Of a DNA stretch of 64,000 nucleotides, positions 1 through 8,435 are shown one piece after another. Within the stretch, counting starts at the first letter, position 1. Each line of letters opens with the position of its first letter. Below the pieces are notes generated by a model. It was not told the origin of the DNA. It saw nothing but the letters and a program-made list of their open reading frames with translations, and ran no database searches. The translations under genes and the position numbers were made by a program. The stretch comes from Spirosoma aerolatum (GTDB taxonomy: Bacteria; Bacteroidota; Bacteroidia; Cytophagales; Spirosomataceae): contig NZ_CP020104.1 of NCBI RefSeq assembly GCF_002056795.1, forward strand, positions 6,581,501 to 6,645,500, read 5' to 3'.

Positions 1-835
1 CTGTTACTACAGCCGCATTATCAGTCAATATAAGGTTACGACTTACAATGGTTTGCAAGCCTATAACTACCTGTGCCGACGTTACAATAGGGTCCACGCT
101 CGACCAGGGAGCCGCTCCATGCGCCTGCTTTCCTTTAATTTTAATCGCATACGAGTCTACCGCAGCCATCGTAGCGCCCGGACGGTACTTGATGGTTCCT
201 ACTTCGGTCTGTGAGTTGATATGCAACCCAAAAATGGCATCCACTTTTGGGTTTTCCAGAACCCCTTCTTTCACCATCAGGTAAGCGCCCCCTTCTTCAC
301 CCTGAGGAGCGCCTTCTTCGGCAGGTTGGAAAATAAACTTAACCGTTCCACGTAGATCAGCCTTAACGGATGTCAGAATTTCGGCTACACCCATCAGAAT
401 GGCCATGTGCGAATCGTGTCCACAAGCGTGCATAATCCCCGTTTGCTGGCCATTGTATTCCGTCCGCTCCTGCGACTTAAAAGGAATATCGCCCCGCTCG
501 GTTACCGGCAATCCGTCCATATCCGCCCGAAGCGCCACAACCGGGCCGGGTTTACCTCCCTTTAGCAAACCCACAACGCCAGTTTTGCCCACACCCGTTT
601 TCACGTCCATGCCTAGCGATTGCAAATGGGCCGCAATTTTGGCGGCTGTCTGAAACTCCCGGTTTCCCAATTCAGGATGCTGGTGAAAATCCCGACGCCA
701 TGTCACCACCTTTTTTTCAAGGCTTTCAGCCATTTTATCCATTCGGGTGTTCAACGTAGCCACCTGCGCAACTACCGATTGCGTCAAAAGCCCGCCCAAA
801 AGCAGTGAAGAAACTAATATATTATGCTTTTTCAT
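1..835 (-). CDS. M20-family amidohydrolase/carboxypeptidase, exported (3' part outside window)
   Basis: The reading frame opens with ATG at 835 on the minus strand and runs off the left edge after about 278 codons, so the C-terminal part is missing. The N-terminus MKKHNILVSSLLLGGLL followed by SVVAQ looks like a signal peptide. Next come the M20 metallopeptidase hallmarks: WRRDFHQHPE, ALRADMDGLPV, MHACGHDSHM (metal-binding His and Asp) and FQPAEEG (catalytic or metal-binding Glu). The family hydrolyses N-acyl amino acids, hippurate-like compounds or small peptides using two metal ions; the substrate here is unknown. The gene is divergent from the GH97 gene at 1040, with about 200 bp between them. 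Confidence 0.9.
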   Translation of the reverse strand, partial: MKKHNILVSSLLLGGLLTQSVVAQVATLNTRMDKMAESLEKKVVTWRRDFHQHPELGNREFQTAAKIAAHLQSLGMDVKTGVGKTGVVGLLKGGKPGPVVALRADMDGLPVTERGDIPFKSQERTEYNGQQTGIMHACGHDSHMAILMGVAEILTSVKADLRGTVKFIFQPAEEGAPQGEEGGAYLMVKEGVLENPKVDAIFGLHINSQTEVGTIKYRPGATMAAVDSYAIKIKGKQAHGAAPWSSVDPIVTSAQVVIGLQTIVSRNLILTDNAAVVT

Positions 836-1039
836 CAAAAAAGACAGTTTTTGAAACTTAGTTCGATTAGCGTTCAATTTACGGATAAGTCCGTAGAAAA
901 TAAGGCTATTACAGCAGCTCCCTCGTCAAACAGACCCAATCGCATTATCCAGCCATGTTATATTTTCCGATTACCGGCTGAGACAAAATTCTTTTCTTAA
1001 GTCTCTTTTGCTTATTTTCCCGTTGCTAAGTCACCCTTT

Positions 1040-3022
1040 ATGCAATCGCCCAGTTTATATTTTCTGCTGATCGTTCTGCTATTACAGACACGCGTTGCCC
1101 AAAGTGAGGTACGGGTGTCGTCGCCCAATGGTCGTATCGATTTTATTTTTAACCTAAGTCAGGCAGCGCCTACTTACCGAATTCTATTCAATAAAAAGGT
1201 TCTGGTCGAAAACTCCACGCTGACACTTACGTTTCAGAACGATGACCTGTTTGGCCCCAATCTGGTTCAGCAAAAGCCGACTATTGAAACCATCGACGAT
1301 ACTTATGAACTCGTCGTGGGTAAGGCCAGAAAAGTGCATACGGTTTATCGGGAAGCGGCCATACCCTTGCTTGAACGGGATAAAGCAGGAAAATCGGGTC
1401 GACAGATTATTTTATGGGTTCGCGTATTCGACGATGGGGTAGCCTTCCGATATGAATTTCCGAAGCAGGCTAACTGGGAATCGTATGTACTCACCGATGA
1501 GCATACCACGTTTCAGCTACCACAGAATCCAACCGTCCGGGCTCTGTTTCTGCCCAACTTTACCACCTCGCACGAGGGAGTTTATACGACCATTCCATTA
1601 GCGAAGATCGCAAACGATACCCTGATGGACATGCCCGCGCTGTTTGAGTTCCCCAATAAGACCTATCTGGCTATCACCGAAGCGGCACTGGTCAACTATG
1701 CAGGCATGTACCTGGTGAAAAGGAATAATGTATTGACCAGTCAGCTTTCGCCCTTACCGAACCAGACAGCGGTAAAGGTAAAAGCCACATTACCCCATCA
1801 AACGCCCTGGCGGGTTATGCTCATCAGCGACCGCATCGGTGCACTGATCGAATCAAACATGCTGACCAGTCTCAATGAACCCAATAAGATCGACGACATT
1901 TCCTGGTTAAAACCTGGCAAAACGACTTTCCCCTGGTGGAACGGAAACGTAACCCCCGACACCACCTTTGCCCCCGGCAACAACTTCGAAACCCAGAAGT
2001 ATTACATTGATTTCTGTGCCGCTAATCACATCAATTATCACTCCGTGGTCGAATATGGATTACACGAATGGTACGTCAATGATGGGGCAGGTTTCGTACC
2101 GGGCCTGAACGTTAATGCCGCCAAAGCCGTACCAGGGCTGGATATGCAACAGGTATGCGATTATGCCAAAAGCAAAGGTGTTGGTATCAGAGTATGGGTA
2201 TATTGGTCAGCCCTTTATCCAAAACTGGAAGAAGTCTTTACCCAGTACGAAAAATGGGGGATAAGCGGTCTGATGGTCGATTTCATGGACCGCGACGACC
2301 AGGAGATGGTCAACATTCAGAATGAGATTCTGCGCTCAGCAGCCCGGCACAAATTGCACATCCAGTTTCACGGGGCCTATAAACCGACGGGTATACACCG
2401 CACCTACCCTAACGAACTCACCCGCGAAGCTACCCTCAACTACGAAACCAACAAATGGAGTGGGCTCGACACGCCCGACCATGACATTGTTTTCCCATTT
2501 ACCCGATTGCTGGCTGGCCCGACGGATATGCACCTTGGTGGCTTTCGGGCTGTCCCCGATAAACAGTACAAAATCCAGTACACCCGACCGCTTATGCACG
2601 GCACCCGCTGCCACCAGTTGGCGATGTACGTTGTGCTCGAAAGCTACCTCAATATGGTATGCGATTACCCAGACGCCTACAAAGGGCAACCAGGTTTTGC
2701 ATTCATCCAACAAGTGCCTACTACCTGGGACGAAACCCGCGTTTTGAATGCCGAAGTAGGCCAATACATTACGGTAGCCCGTCGCAAAGGGACCGACTGG
2801 TTTATTGGCAGCATTACCAACTCAACCGCCCGCGAGCTATCCGTCAAACTGGATTTCCTGTCCGACGGCAATTACACAGCCGAACTATACGCAGATGCGC
2901 CAGATGTAGCCCAACATCCGAACCACCTCATCCAACAAACCCAGACGGTCGGTCGGCTGGAAGTCGTGTCGCTGACATTAGCGGCTGGTGGAGGGCAGGT
3001 GATACGCCTGCGAAAGCAGTGA
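1040..3022 (+). CDS. GH97 family glycoside hydrolase (alpha-glucosidase/alpha-galactosidase type)
   Basis: A 660-residue protein with a signal peptide (hydrophobic residues 5-17, likely cut after VAQS), so probably periplasmic. It has the full GH97 architecture: an N-terminal beta-sandwich (about 25-280), a TIM barrel (about 290-560) and a C-terminal beta domain. The barrel carries the motif VDFMDRDDQ with Asp at residue 414, where retaining GH97 enzymes place the nucleophile; inverting SusB-type enzymes lack this Asp. The conserved segment LTREATLNYE follows near residue 462. I infer a retaining alpha-galactosidase-like activity on oligosaccharides, but the sugar specificity is not proven. 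No Sus genes adjoin it; the SusC/D pair here is about 10 kb away. Confidence 0.9.
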   Translation: MQSPSLYFLLIVLLLQTRVAQSEVRVSSPNGRIDFIFNLSQAAPTYRILFNKKVLVENSTLTLTFQNDDLFGPNLVQQKPTIETIDDTYELVVGKARKVHTVYREAAIPLLERDKAGKSGRQIILWVRVFDDGVAFRYEFPKQANWESYVLTDEHTTFQLPQNPTVRALFLPNFTTSHEGVYTTIPLAKIANDTLMDMPALFEFPNKTYLAITEAALVNYAGMYLVKRNNVLTSQLSPLPNQTAVKVKATLPHQTPWRVMLISDRIGALIESNMLTSLNEPNKIDDISWLKPGKTTFPWWNGNVTPDTTFAPGNNFETQKYYIDFCAANHINYHSVVEYGLHEWYVNDGAGFVPGLNVNAAKAVPGLDMQQVCDYAKSKGVGIRVWVYWSALYPKLEEVFTQYEKWGISGLMVDFMDRDDQEMVNIQNEILRSAARHKLHIQFHGAYKPTGIHRTYPNELTREATLNYETNKWSGLDTPDHDIVFPFTRLLAGPTDMHLGGFRAVPDKQYKIQYTRPLMHGTRCHQLAMYVVLESYLNMVCDYPDAYKGQPGFAFIQQVPTTWDETRVLNAEVGQYITVARRKGTDWFIGSITNSTARELSVKLDFLSDGNYTAELYADAPDVAQHPNHLIQQTQTVGRLEVVSLTLAAGGGQVIRLRKQ

Positions 3023-3092
3023 TTGTATACATAACAACCACAAGGCAGAACGGCTTTCTTTCGAAGAATTCTATAATGTTTAGGATAGGCAT

Positions 3093-3100
3093 TATCTTTG
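3093..3100 (+). promoter_or_regulatory. Putative -7 promoter element for thrA
   Basis: TATCTTTG matches the Bacteroidota -7 consensus TAnnTTTG exactly. No clear TTG is seen at the expected -33 distance. Transcription from here would give a 5' leader of about 120 nt containing the inverted repeat at 3137-3212. Confidence 0.45.
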
Positions 3101-3136
3101 CGTCCTTAAAAATTACCTCATCAATAGCCTCCTGAA

Positions 3137-3212
3137 AATGAATAATGGACAATGCACAATGACAAATGTGCACTAGAGCAGCCGTACCATTATTCATTCT
3201 ACATTATTCATT
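3137..3212. repeat. Imperfect inverted repeat built from the word ATTCATT (thrA leader)
   Basis: AATGAATAATG (3137-3147) is the exact reverse complement of CATTATTCATT at 3188-3198 and again at 3202-3212. Between the arms lies a smaller inverted pair, TGCACA/TGTGCA. The element ends 12 bp before the thrA start codon and would fold in the mRNA leader. It is one of several word-based repeats in this window. Confidence 0.7.
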
Positions 3213-3224
3213 TTACATTCGCTT

Positions 3225-5681
3225 ATGCAGGTTCTTAAATTCGGTGGCACCTCCGTCGGTTCCGTAGAGAGTATAAAACTGGTTCTCCAAATCATTGATA
3301 ACCACCGCCAAAACGGCGACCAGATTGCTGTAGTTTTTTCGGCAATGGGGGGCGTTACCAACCAGCTTATCGAAATCGGACGCATGGCCACTACCGGCGA
3401 AACAGACTATATGGAACTGGTTCGGCGGATAGAAGACCGACACTTCAACGTGGTAAAAGCCCTCATTCCTATCAAGGAACAGAGTAAGGTGTTTGCCCAC
3501 ATTCGGGGAATCATCAACGAACTGGAAGACCTACTGCGTGGCGTTTCGCTCATTCGGGAGCTATCAGCCCGCACCCATGACCTGATAACCAGCTTTGGCG
3601 AGCGCTTATCCACAACGGTTATTACTGAATGTGTAAAAAGTAGCGGGATAGCAGCACAATATTGTGATGCCCGCAAGCTGATCAAAACCGACGCGCAGTT
3701 TGGTCATGCCGAAGTCAACTATACGCTTACCAATCAGTTGATTCAGGAGTACTTTGCCAAAACAACGGATTTACAGTTAATTACGGGCTTTATCGGCTCT
3801 ACAGAGAAAAACGAAACGACCACACTCGGCCGGGGCGGTTCGGATTATACGGCCTCCATTATCGGGGCTGCGCTGAATGCGGAAGTGATCGACATCTGGA
3901 CGGATGTGGATGGAATGATGACGGCTGATCCCCGCAAAGTCCCTAATGCGTTCAACATTCCAACTATTACGTATGCCGAAGCCATGGAACTCAGCCACTT
4001 CGGCGCGAAAGTTATTTACCCGCCAAGTCTGCAACCAGCCTTCGCCCGAAACATACCCATCCGAGTACTCAATACGTTCAATGCTACCCATAATGGCACC
4101 ATTGTGAGCCGGACAGCCGAACGGCGGCAGTACACCATTACGGGTATTTCGAGCATTGATGACATTGCTCTGGTCAACGTACAAGGTTCGGGCATGATCG
4201 GTGTAGCGGGTGTATCGGCCAAGTTATTTGGTGTACTGGCTGCTCACCGGATCAGTGTCATTCTGATTTCGCAGGCTTCGTCGGAGCACTCCATCTGTTT
4301 TGCCATCGACCCACGCGGAGCCGACAACGTAAAGGCCATTCTGGAAGCCGAATTTGCCACCGAAATCGAACACGGACACATCGACAGCATCGCTATCGAG
4401 CGCGATTTGTCGGTGATTGCCACGGTAGGCGAAGGCATGAAAAAAAGCTCCGGTATTGCCGGAAAACTGTTTTCAGTACTGGGTAAAAATGGGGTAAACA
4501 TTGTGGCTGTTGCGCAGGGCTCCTCGGAGATCAACATCTCGGTAGTCATCAACAAGAACAACCTGTCGAAGGCACTCAACTCCCTACATAATATCTTCTT
4601 CCAATCCGAAGCCCGCGTACTGAATCTGTATCTGGTCGGTACGGGCCTGATTGGCAAAACATTGCTAAAACAAATCCATGACCAGTCGGAATTTCTGCGG
4701 ACCGAAAAGCTGCTGAAAGTGTGCGTGGTAGGGATGTCGAATAGCCGAAAAATGCTGCTCGACCCTAAAGGCATTTCGCTGGAAGACTGGCACGCACGGC
4801 TCCTGACCGAAGGTGTAACCACCTCGTTGCCCGCCTTTGTGGACCGAATTAAAGATTACAACCTGCCCAACTCTGTTTTCATCGACTGTACCTCGGATAA
4901 AGACATTGTGCAGTTTTACGAATCGCTGCTGGATAGCAACATCTCCGTTGTAACCCCAAACAAAGTAGCCAACTCAGGCCCATATAGTGAATATCGGCGT
5001 TTGCAGCGTACAGCCCTGAACCGGGGGGTTAAATTCCTGTACGAAACCAACGTGGGGGCAGGATTGCCCATCATCAACACCGTGCAGGGATTGATGACGG
5101 CAGGGGATCGTTTCCTGAAAATCGAAGCGATTCTATCGGGAACATTATCGTTCATTTTCAACACCTTCCGCCCTGGAACCTCTTTTGCCGATGTGGTGCG
5201 CGAAGCGAAGGAAAAAGGGTATACCGAACCCGATCCTCGCGACGATCTGAGTGGCCTGGATGTAGCCCGAAAAATCCTGATCCTGGCTCGTGAAGCCGGT
5301 TTCCCACTCGAACCGGAAGACATCACGATTACCCCCCTACTGCCTGAAGCCTGCCAGTTGGCGCCAACGGTTCCCGCCTTTTTTAACGAGCTGGAACGAA
5401 ACAACGCCTATTTCGAAAACCTGCTTTCCGAAGCCGAAGCCAACGGTGAAAAGCTCCGTTTTGTCGCCAGCTTCGAAAACAACAAGGCAAGCATCAGCCT
5501 GCGCCCGGTGGGTCAGGAGCACCCATTTTATCAACTAACGGGTGCCGACAACATCGTTTCGTTCACCACCGAACGGTACAAAGATCGGCCATTGGTCGTG
5601 AAAGGGCCTGGTGCAGGTGCCGAAGTTACCGCTTCTGGCGTATTTGCCGATGTAGTCAGTATCGGGAGTTATCTGGCTTAA
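3225..5681 (+). CDS. thrA: Bifunctional aspartokinase / homoserine dehydrogenase
   Basis: An 818-residue fusion of the first and third enzymes of the aspartate pathway to threonine and methionine. The N-terminal aspartokinase (about 1-300) starts with KFGGTS and has the GRGGSDYTA substrate-binding segment. Two ACT regulatory modules follow (about 315-460), consistent with allosteric feedback. The homoserine dehydrogenase part (about 465-818) has the NAD(P)-binding GTGLIG at residue 472 and the catalytic segment GAGLPIINTV...SGTLSFIFNTF. The length is usual for ThrA/MetL fusions. No thrB or thrC follows, although these genes are often adjacent; the next gene is an unrelated AAA+ protein. Whether threonine or another amino acid inhibits it cannot be told from the sequence. 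Confidence 0.95.
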   Translation: MQVLKFGGTSVGSVESIKLVLQIIDNHRQNGDQIAVVFSAMGGVTNQLIEIGRMATTGETDYMELVRRIEDRHFNVVKALIPIKEQSKVFAHIRGIINELEDLLRGVSLIRELSARTHDLITSFGERLSTTVITECVKSSGIAAQYCDARKLIKTDAQFGHAEVNYTLTNQLIQEYFAKTTDLQLITGFIGSTEKNETTTLGRGGSDYTASIIGAALNAEVIDIWTDVDGMMTADPRKVPNAFNIPTITYAEAMELSHFGAKVIYPPSLQPAFARNIPIRVLNTFNATHNGTIVSRTAERRQYTITGISSIDDIALVNVQGSGMIGVAGVSAKLFGVLAAHRISVILISQASSEHSICFAIDPRGADNVKAILEAEFATEIEHGHIDSIAIERDLSVIATVGEGMKKSSGIAGKLFSVLGKNGVNIVAVAQGSSEINISVVINKNNLSKALNSLHNIFFQSEARVLNLYLVGTGLIGKTLLKQIHDQSEFLRTEKLLKVCVVGMSNSRKMLLDPKGISLEDWHARLLTEGVTTSLPAFVDRIKDYNLPNSVFIDCTSDKDIVQFYESLLDSNISVVTPNKVANSGPYSEYRRLQRTALNRGVKFLYETNVGAGLPIINTVQGLMTAGDRFLKIEAILSGTLSFIFNTFRPGTSFADVVREAKEKGYTEPDPRDDLSGLDVARKILILAREAGFPLEPEDITITPLLPEACQLAPTVPAFFNELERNNAYFENLLSEAEANGEKLRFVASFENNKASISLRPVGQEHPFYQLTGADNIVSFTTERYKDRPLVVKGPGAGAEVTASGVFADVVSIGSYLA

Positions 5682-5719
5682 CGACATAGCCTTTATTTAT
5701 AAAATCGGCTAAAAAATCG

Positions 5720-5727
5720 TATCTTCG
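5720..5727 (+). promoter_or_regulatory. Weak -7-like element upstream of mcrB-like gene
   Basis: TATCTTCG differs from TAnnTTTG at one position and lies 24 bp before the GTG start of the next gene. It may give that gene its own promoter; no convincing -33 box is seen. Confidence 0.25.
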
Positions 5728-5751
5728 TAGGCCATACTTATCACCTTTTCT

Positions 5752-7341
5752 GTGACCGCCGACTCCCAGCAGCAAGCCCTTATTGATCGTATTCGCGACA
5801 TTGGCCATGCCGAAGCCATCCGTCGGTTTTTCGGTTTGCTCAAGGACCTGATCGATATGGTCAACCTGCCCAATGGCGATGCCCGGCTGGCGTTTGTCGT
5901 AAAACCCGATAAAGCGTCTATCACGGCTAACATCAACTTTTTTCAGGCTTTACGAATTCAGAAACCCCGTCGAGGAGAGGTTGAGTATCACCTGACAATC
6001 AAGAAATCGTGTCAGGACCGGCTTAAGAATCTGGAAGAACTAGGCTTTGAGCCTTTGACCGAAAAGTCCGATTACCTGGCGGTGATCATTGGGCAATCAA
6101 CGGCTCATCTGCTGTATAACCCTACGTTGCGTACCTGCTGGGAAGACTGTCTGCTGGAACTGGTCGAAAGTACCAAACGAGGCCCTCACCTGGCCCGGCA
6201 TAATGCCGATGTGTACCAAGCAGCCGAAGACGAAGCGTTCCTGAGCGACATGATTCGGCTGGCTGATGACCCTAGTTTGGGGGAGCGGCTGACCAATGGA
6301 CAGTTGCTCGAAGAGCCGGAAGCGACGTATGAGCCGGAGCCATCACTACCCAATCAGCCGCACAACCTCATCTTGTTTGGCCCGCCGGGTACAGGTAAAA
6401 CGTTTGCTCTACAACCCTACCTGACCGATAAAAATGCAAGTCTGATTACCTTTCATCCGTCGTATAGCTACGAAGAGTTTGTGGAGGGAATCCGGCCGGA
6501 GGTTGTCAATGGGCAGATCAGTTACAAAATTCGACGGGGTATTTTTCACCGGGCTTGTCTGACGGCTATTCAGCAGGCAGGTTATGGAACCCTGGCCGAC
6601 TGCCTGAATGATTCAGCTGAAAACCGAAGCAAAAAACTAAAACGGGCACCGGCACATTACCTGCTCATCGACGAGGTCAACCGGGCCAATGTTGCCAGTG
6701 TATTTGGTGATCTGATCACGCTGCTCGAATCGGACAAACGGCTGGGGGCTGACCATGAACTCTGGCTAACCCTCCCCTACTCCCAGGAACGCTTTGGTGT
6801 GCCCATCAACCTGTTTGTGATCGGAACCATGAACACCACCGACCGATCCATTGCACTGCTCGACATTGCGCTCCGTCGGCGGTTTTCGTTTCGGGAAATG
6901 CAGCCCGACCCATCCCTTCTGCCGACGGTCGATGGTGTCGATTTAGCGCAGTTGCTTCGGACCATAAATGAGCGTATCGACTATTTACTCGACCGCGATC
7001 ATCAGCTTGGCCATGCGTATCTAATTACTATTGAAACCTTTGCCGATCTTTGCCAGACATTTCGCGACCGGATCATCCCGTTGTTGCAGGAATATTTTTT
7101 CAACGACTGGGCCAAAATCCAACTGGTTCTAGGCGACAATATCGCCTGGGGCAAAGACCCCGATCATCGGCTCGTTCGAACCAAAAAGAAATATACGGCC
7201 AATACTGCCAGTAAGTTATTTGGCGAACTGCCCGATTCAATGGATGAAGTAGTGACCTATGAGATCAACCCAAATCTTCAGCAAGGCAACTACGATCAAG
7301 TGCCTGTTGATGCGTTTATCAGGATCTATCAAAAACTATAA
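5752..7341 (+). CDS. McrB-like AAA+ NTPase, no McrC partner
   Basis: A 529-residue protein; a GTG start is chosen because no ATG lies upstream in frame after the thrA stop. The C-terminal two thirds is a McrB-type AAA+ motor: Walker A GPPGTGKT at about 210-217, FHPSYSYEEFVEGIRPE, Walker B LLIDEVNRAN at about 304, and the McrB signature GTMNTTDRS at about 358-366 followed by ALRRRF. In McrBC restriction systems this motor uses GTP and drives the McrC nuclease on modified DNA. No mcrC follows; the next gene is a dehydrogenase. The N-terminal 200 residues match no domain I recognise and may define the target. Restriction is therefore not established; a stand-alone McrB-family role is equally possible. 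Confidence 0.8.
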   Translation: MTADSQQQALIDRIRDIGHAEAIRRFFGLLKDLIDMVNLPNGDARLAFVVKPDKASITANINFFQALRIQKPRRGEVEYHLTIKKSCQDRLKNLEELGFEPLTEKSDYLAVIIGQSTAHLLYNPTLRTCWEDCLLELVESTKRGPHLARHNADVYQAAEDEAFLSDMIRLADDPSLGERLTNGQLLEEPEATYEPEPSLPNQPHNLILFGPPGTGKTFALQPYLTDKNASLITFHPSYSYEEFVEGIRPEVVNGQISYKIRRGIFHRACLTAIQQAGYGTLADCLNDSAENRSKKLKRAPAHYLLIDEVNRANVASVFGDLITLLESDKRLGADHELWLTLPYSQERFGVPINLFVIGTMNTTDRSIALLDIALRRRFSFREMQPDPSLLPTVDGVDLAQLLRTINERIDYLLDRDHQLGHAYLITIETFADLCQTFRDRIIPLLQEYFFNDWAKIQLVLGDNIAWGKDPDHRLVRTKKKYTANTASKLFGELPDSMDEVVTYEINPNLQQGNYDQVPVDAFIRIYQKL

Positions 7342-7401
7342 GTAGAGCGGGTGGAAAACCGCTTTTTAGTAATCATTTAAGCGGGTTCCCACCCGTTCTA
7401 C
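7342..7401. repeat. Nested palindromic repeat, copy 1 (abuts a start codon)
   Basis: The left arm (7342-7362, GTAGAGCGGGTGG...) pairs with the right arm (7381-7401, ...CACCCGTTCTAC) with three mismatches, and the arms carry smaller inverted pairs. The repeat fills the whole gap between the mcrB-like stop codon and the next ATG, leaving 2 bp, so any ribosome-binding region of the dehydrogenase gene lies inside it. Confidence 0.75.
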
Positions 7402-7403
7402 CC

Positions 7404-8435
7404 ATGAAAGCACTCGTTCTTACCCAATACAATCAATTCGATTTGCAGGATCTGCCGAAGCCAGGTATTCGGCCTAATGACGTTCTGGTTCGCGTACAGG
7501 CTGTAGGTATTTGCGGTTCTGATGTTCACGGCATGGATGGCAGCAGTGGTCGACGCATTCCGCCCATTGTAATGGGACACGAAGCCAGTGGCATCATTGC
7601 CGAGGTGGGTGCCGATGTACGCGACTGGTCGGTAGGAGACCGGGTGACCTTCGATTCGACTGTGTATGCACTCGACGACTGGTACAGCCGCCGGGGGCAT
7701 TATAACCTCAGCGATGGCCGGGAAGTTGTGGGTGTATCGACACCGGATTTCAAACGACAGGGAGCTTTTGCGGAGTACGTCTCGGTTCCTCAGCATATTC
7801 TGTACGCCGTTCCCGACAATGTTACGTTTACGCAGGCGGCACTGGTCGAGCCGGTAGCCGTAGCCCTCCACGCACTCAGCCTGACACCGATCCAGGTTAA
7901 TGACTCCGCCGTAGTGGTTGGCGCAGGGATGATTGGGCTATTTATTATTCAGGCGTTGAAACTGGCTGGCTGTACGACCATCATAGCCATCGACCTAGAC
8001 GATGACCGACTGGCCTTAGCGCAAACCTTGGGTGCCACACACGCCATCAATGCACGGAGTGGTGAGGTAGCCCAACAGGTGCAGGCACTTACGCATGGGC
8101 GCGGAGCCGATGTCTCGTTTGAGGTTGTTGGCGCTGGCCCGACGGTTAAAACCGCTATTGAGTGCGTTCGAAAAGGAGCTACCGTAACCCTTGTCGGGAA
8201 TCTGGCGCCAACGGTGGAAATTCCGCTGCAAGCTGTTGTGACACGTCAGTTACGGTTGCAAGGTTCTTGCGCCATCAATGGAGAATACGAAGCGGCTTTG
8301 GCACTGATCTCGTCGGGTAAAATAAATGTCGAAGCCATCCTGAGTGCCGAAGTACCACTCGAAGAAGGAGCCGACTGGTTCAAGCGGTTATACGCGAAAG
8401 AAAAGGGACTGATTAAGGTGGTATTGAAACCGTAA
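7404..8435 (+). CDS. Zinc-type medium-chain alcohol dehydrogenase without structural-zinc cysteines
   Basis: A 343-residue MDR-superfamily dehydrogenase of the sorbitol/threonine/galactitol-phosphate dehydrogenase kind. The catalytic zinc ligands are present: C37 in GICGSD and H59-E60 in GHE. A Rossmann fold follows with VVGAGMIG (about 172-179). The lobe that normally binds a second, structural zinc through C-x2-C-x2-C-x7-C keeps its spacing, but the four ligands are A89, D92, S95 and S103. Such loss is known in some MDR families. The substrate is probably a polyol or sugar alcohol (inference). The gene may be co-transcribed with the mcrB-like gene but has no obvious functional link to it. 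Its stop codon directly touches the convergent gene's stop. Confidence 0.88.
   Translation: MKALVLTQYNQFDLQDLPKPGIRPNDVLVRVQAVGICGSDVHGMDGSSGRRIPPIVMGHEASGIIAEVGADVRDWSVGDRVTFDSTVYALDDWYSRRGHYNLSDGREVVGVSTPDFKRQGAFAEYVSVPQHILYAVPDNVTFTQAALVEPVAVALHALSLTPIQVNDSAVVVGAGMIGLFIIQALKLAGCTTIIAIDLDDDRLALAQTLGATHAINARSGEVAQQVQALTHGRGADVSFEVVGAGPTVKTAIECVRKGATVTLVGNLAPTVEIPLQAVVTRQLRLQGSCAINGEYEAALALISSGKINVEAILSAEVPLEEGADWFKRLYAKEKGLIKVVLKP

Noticed and set aside
48..284. Plus-strand open frames at 48-284 and 399-808 as genes
   Set aside because: They lie opposite the M20 amidohydrolase frame, which has a signal peptide and family motifs.
3140..3178. Short frame ATG AAT AAT GGA... TAG upstream of thrA as a threonine leader peptide
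   Set aside because: It holds only two Thr codons, no Ile run and no following terminator/antiterminator pair; it arises from the ATTCATT repeat.
5752..8435. McrB-like plus dehydrogenase as a two-gene defence operon
   Set aside because: Only closeness supports it; the genes are separated by a mobile-type repeat and the dehydrogenase is an ordinary metabolic type.
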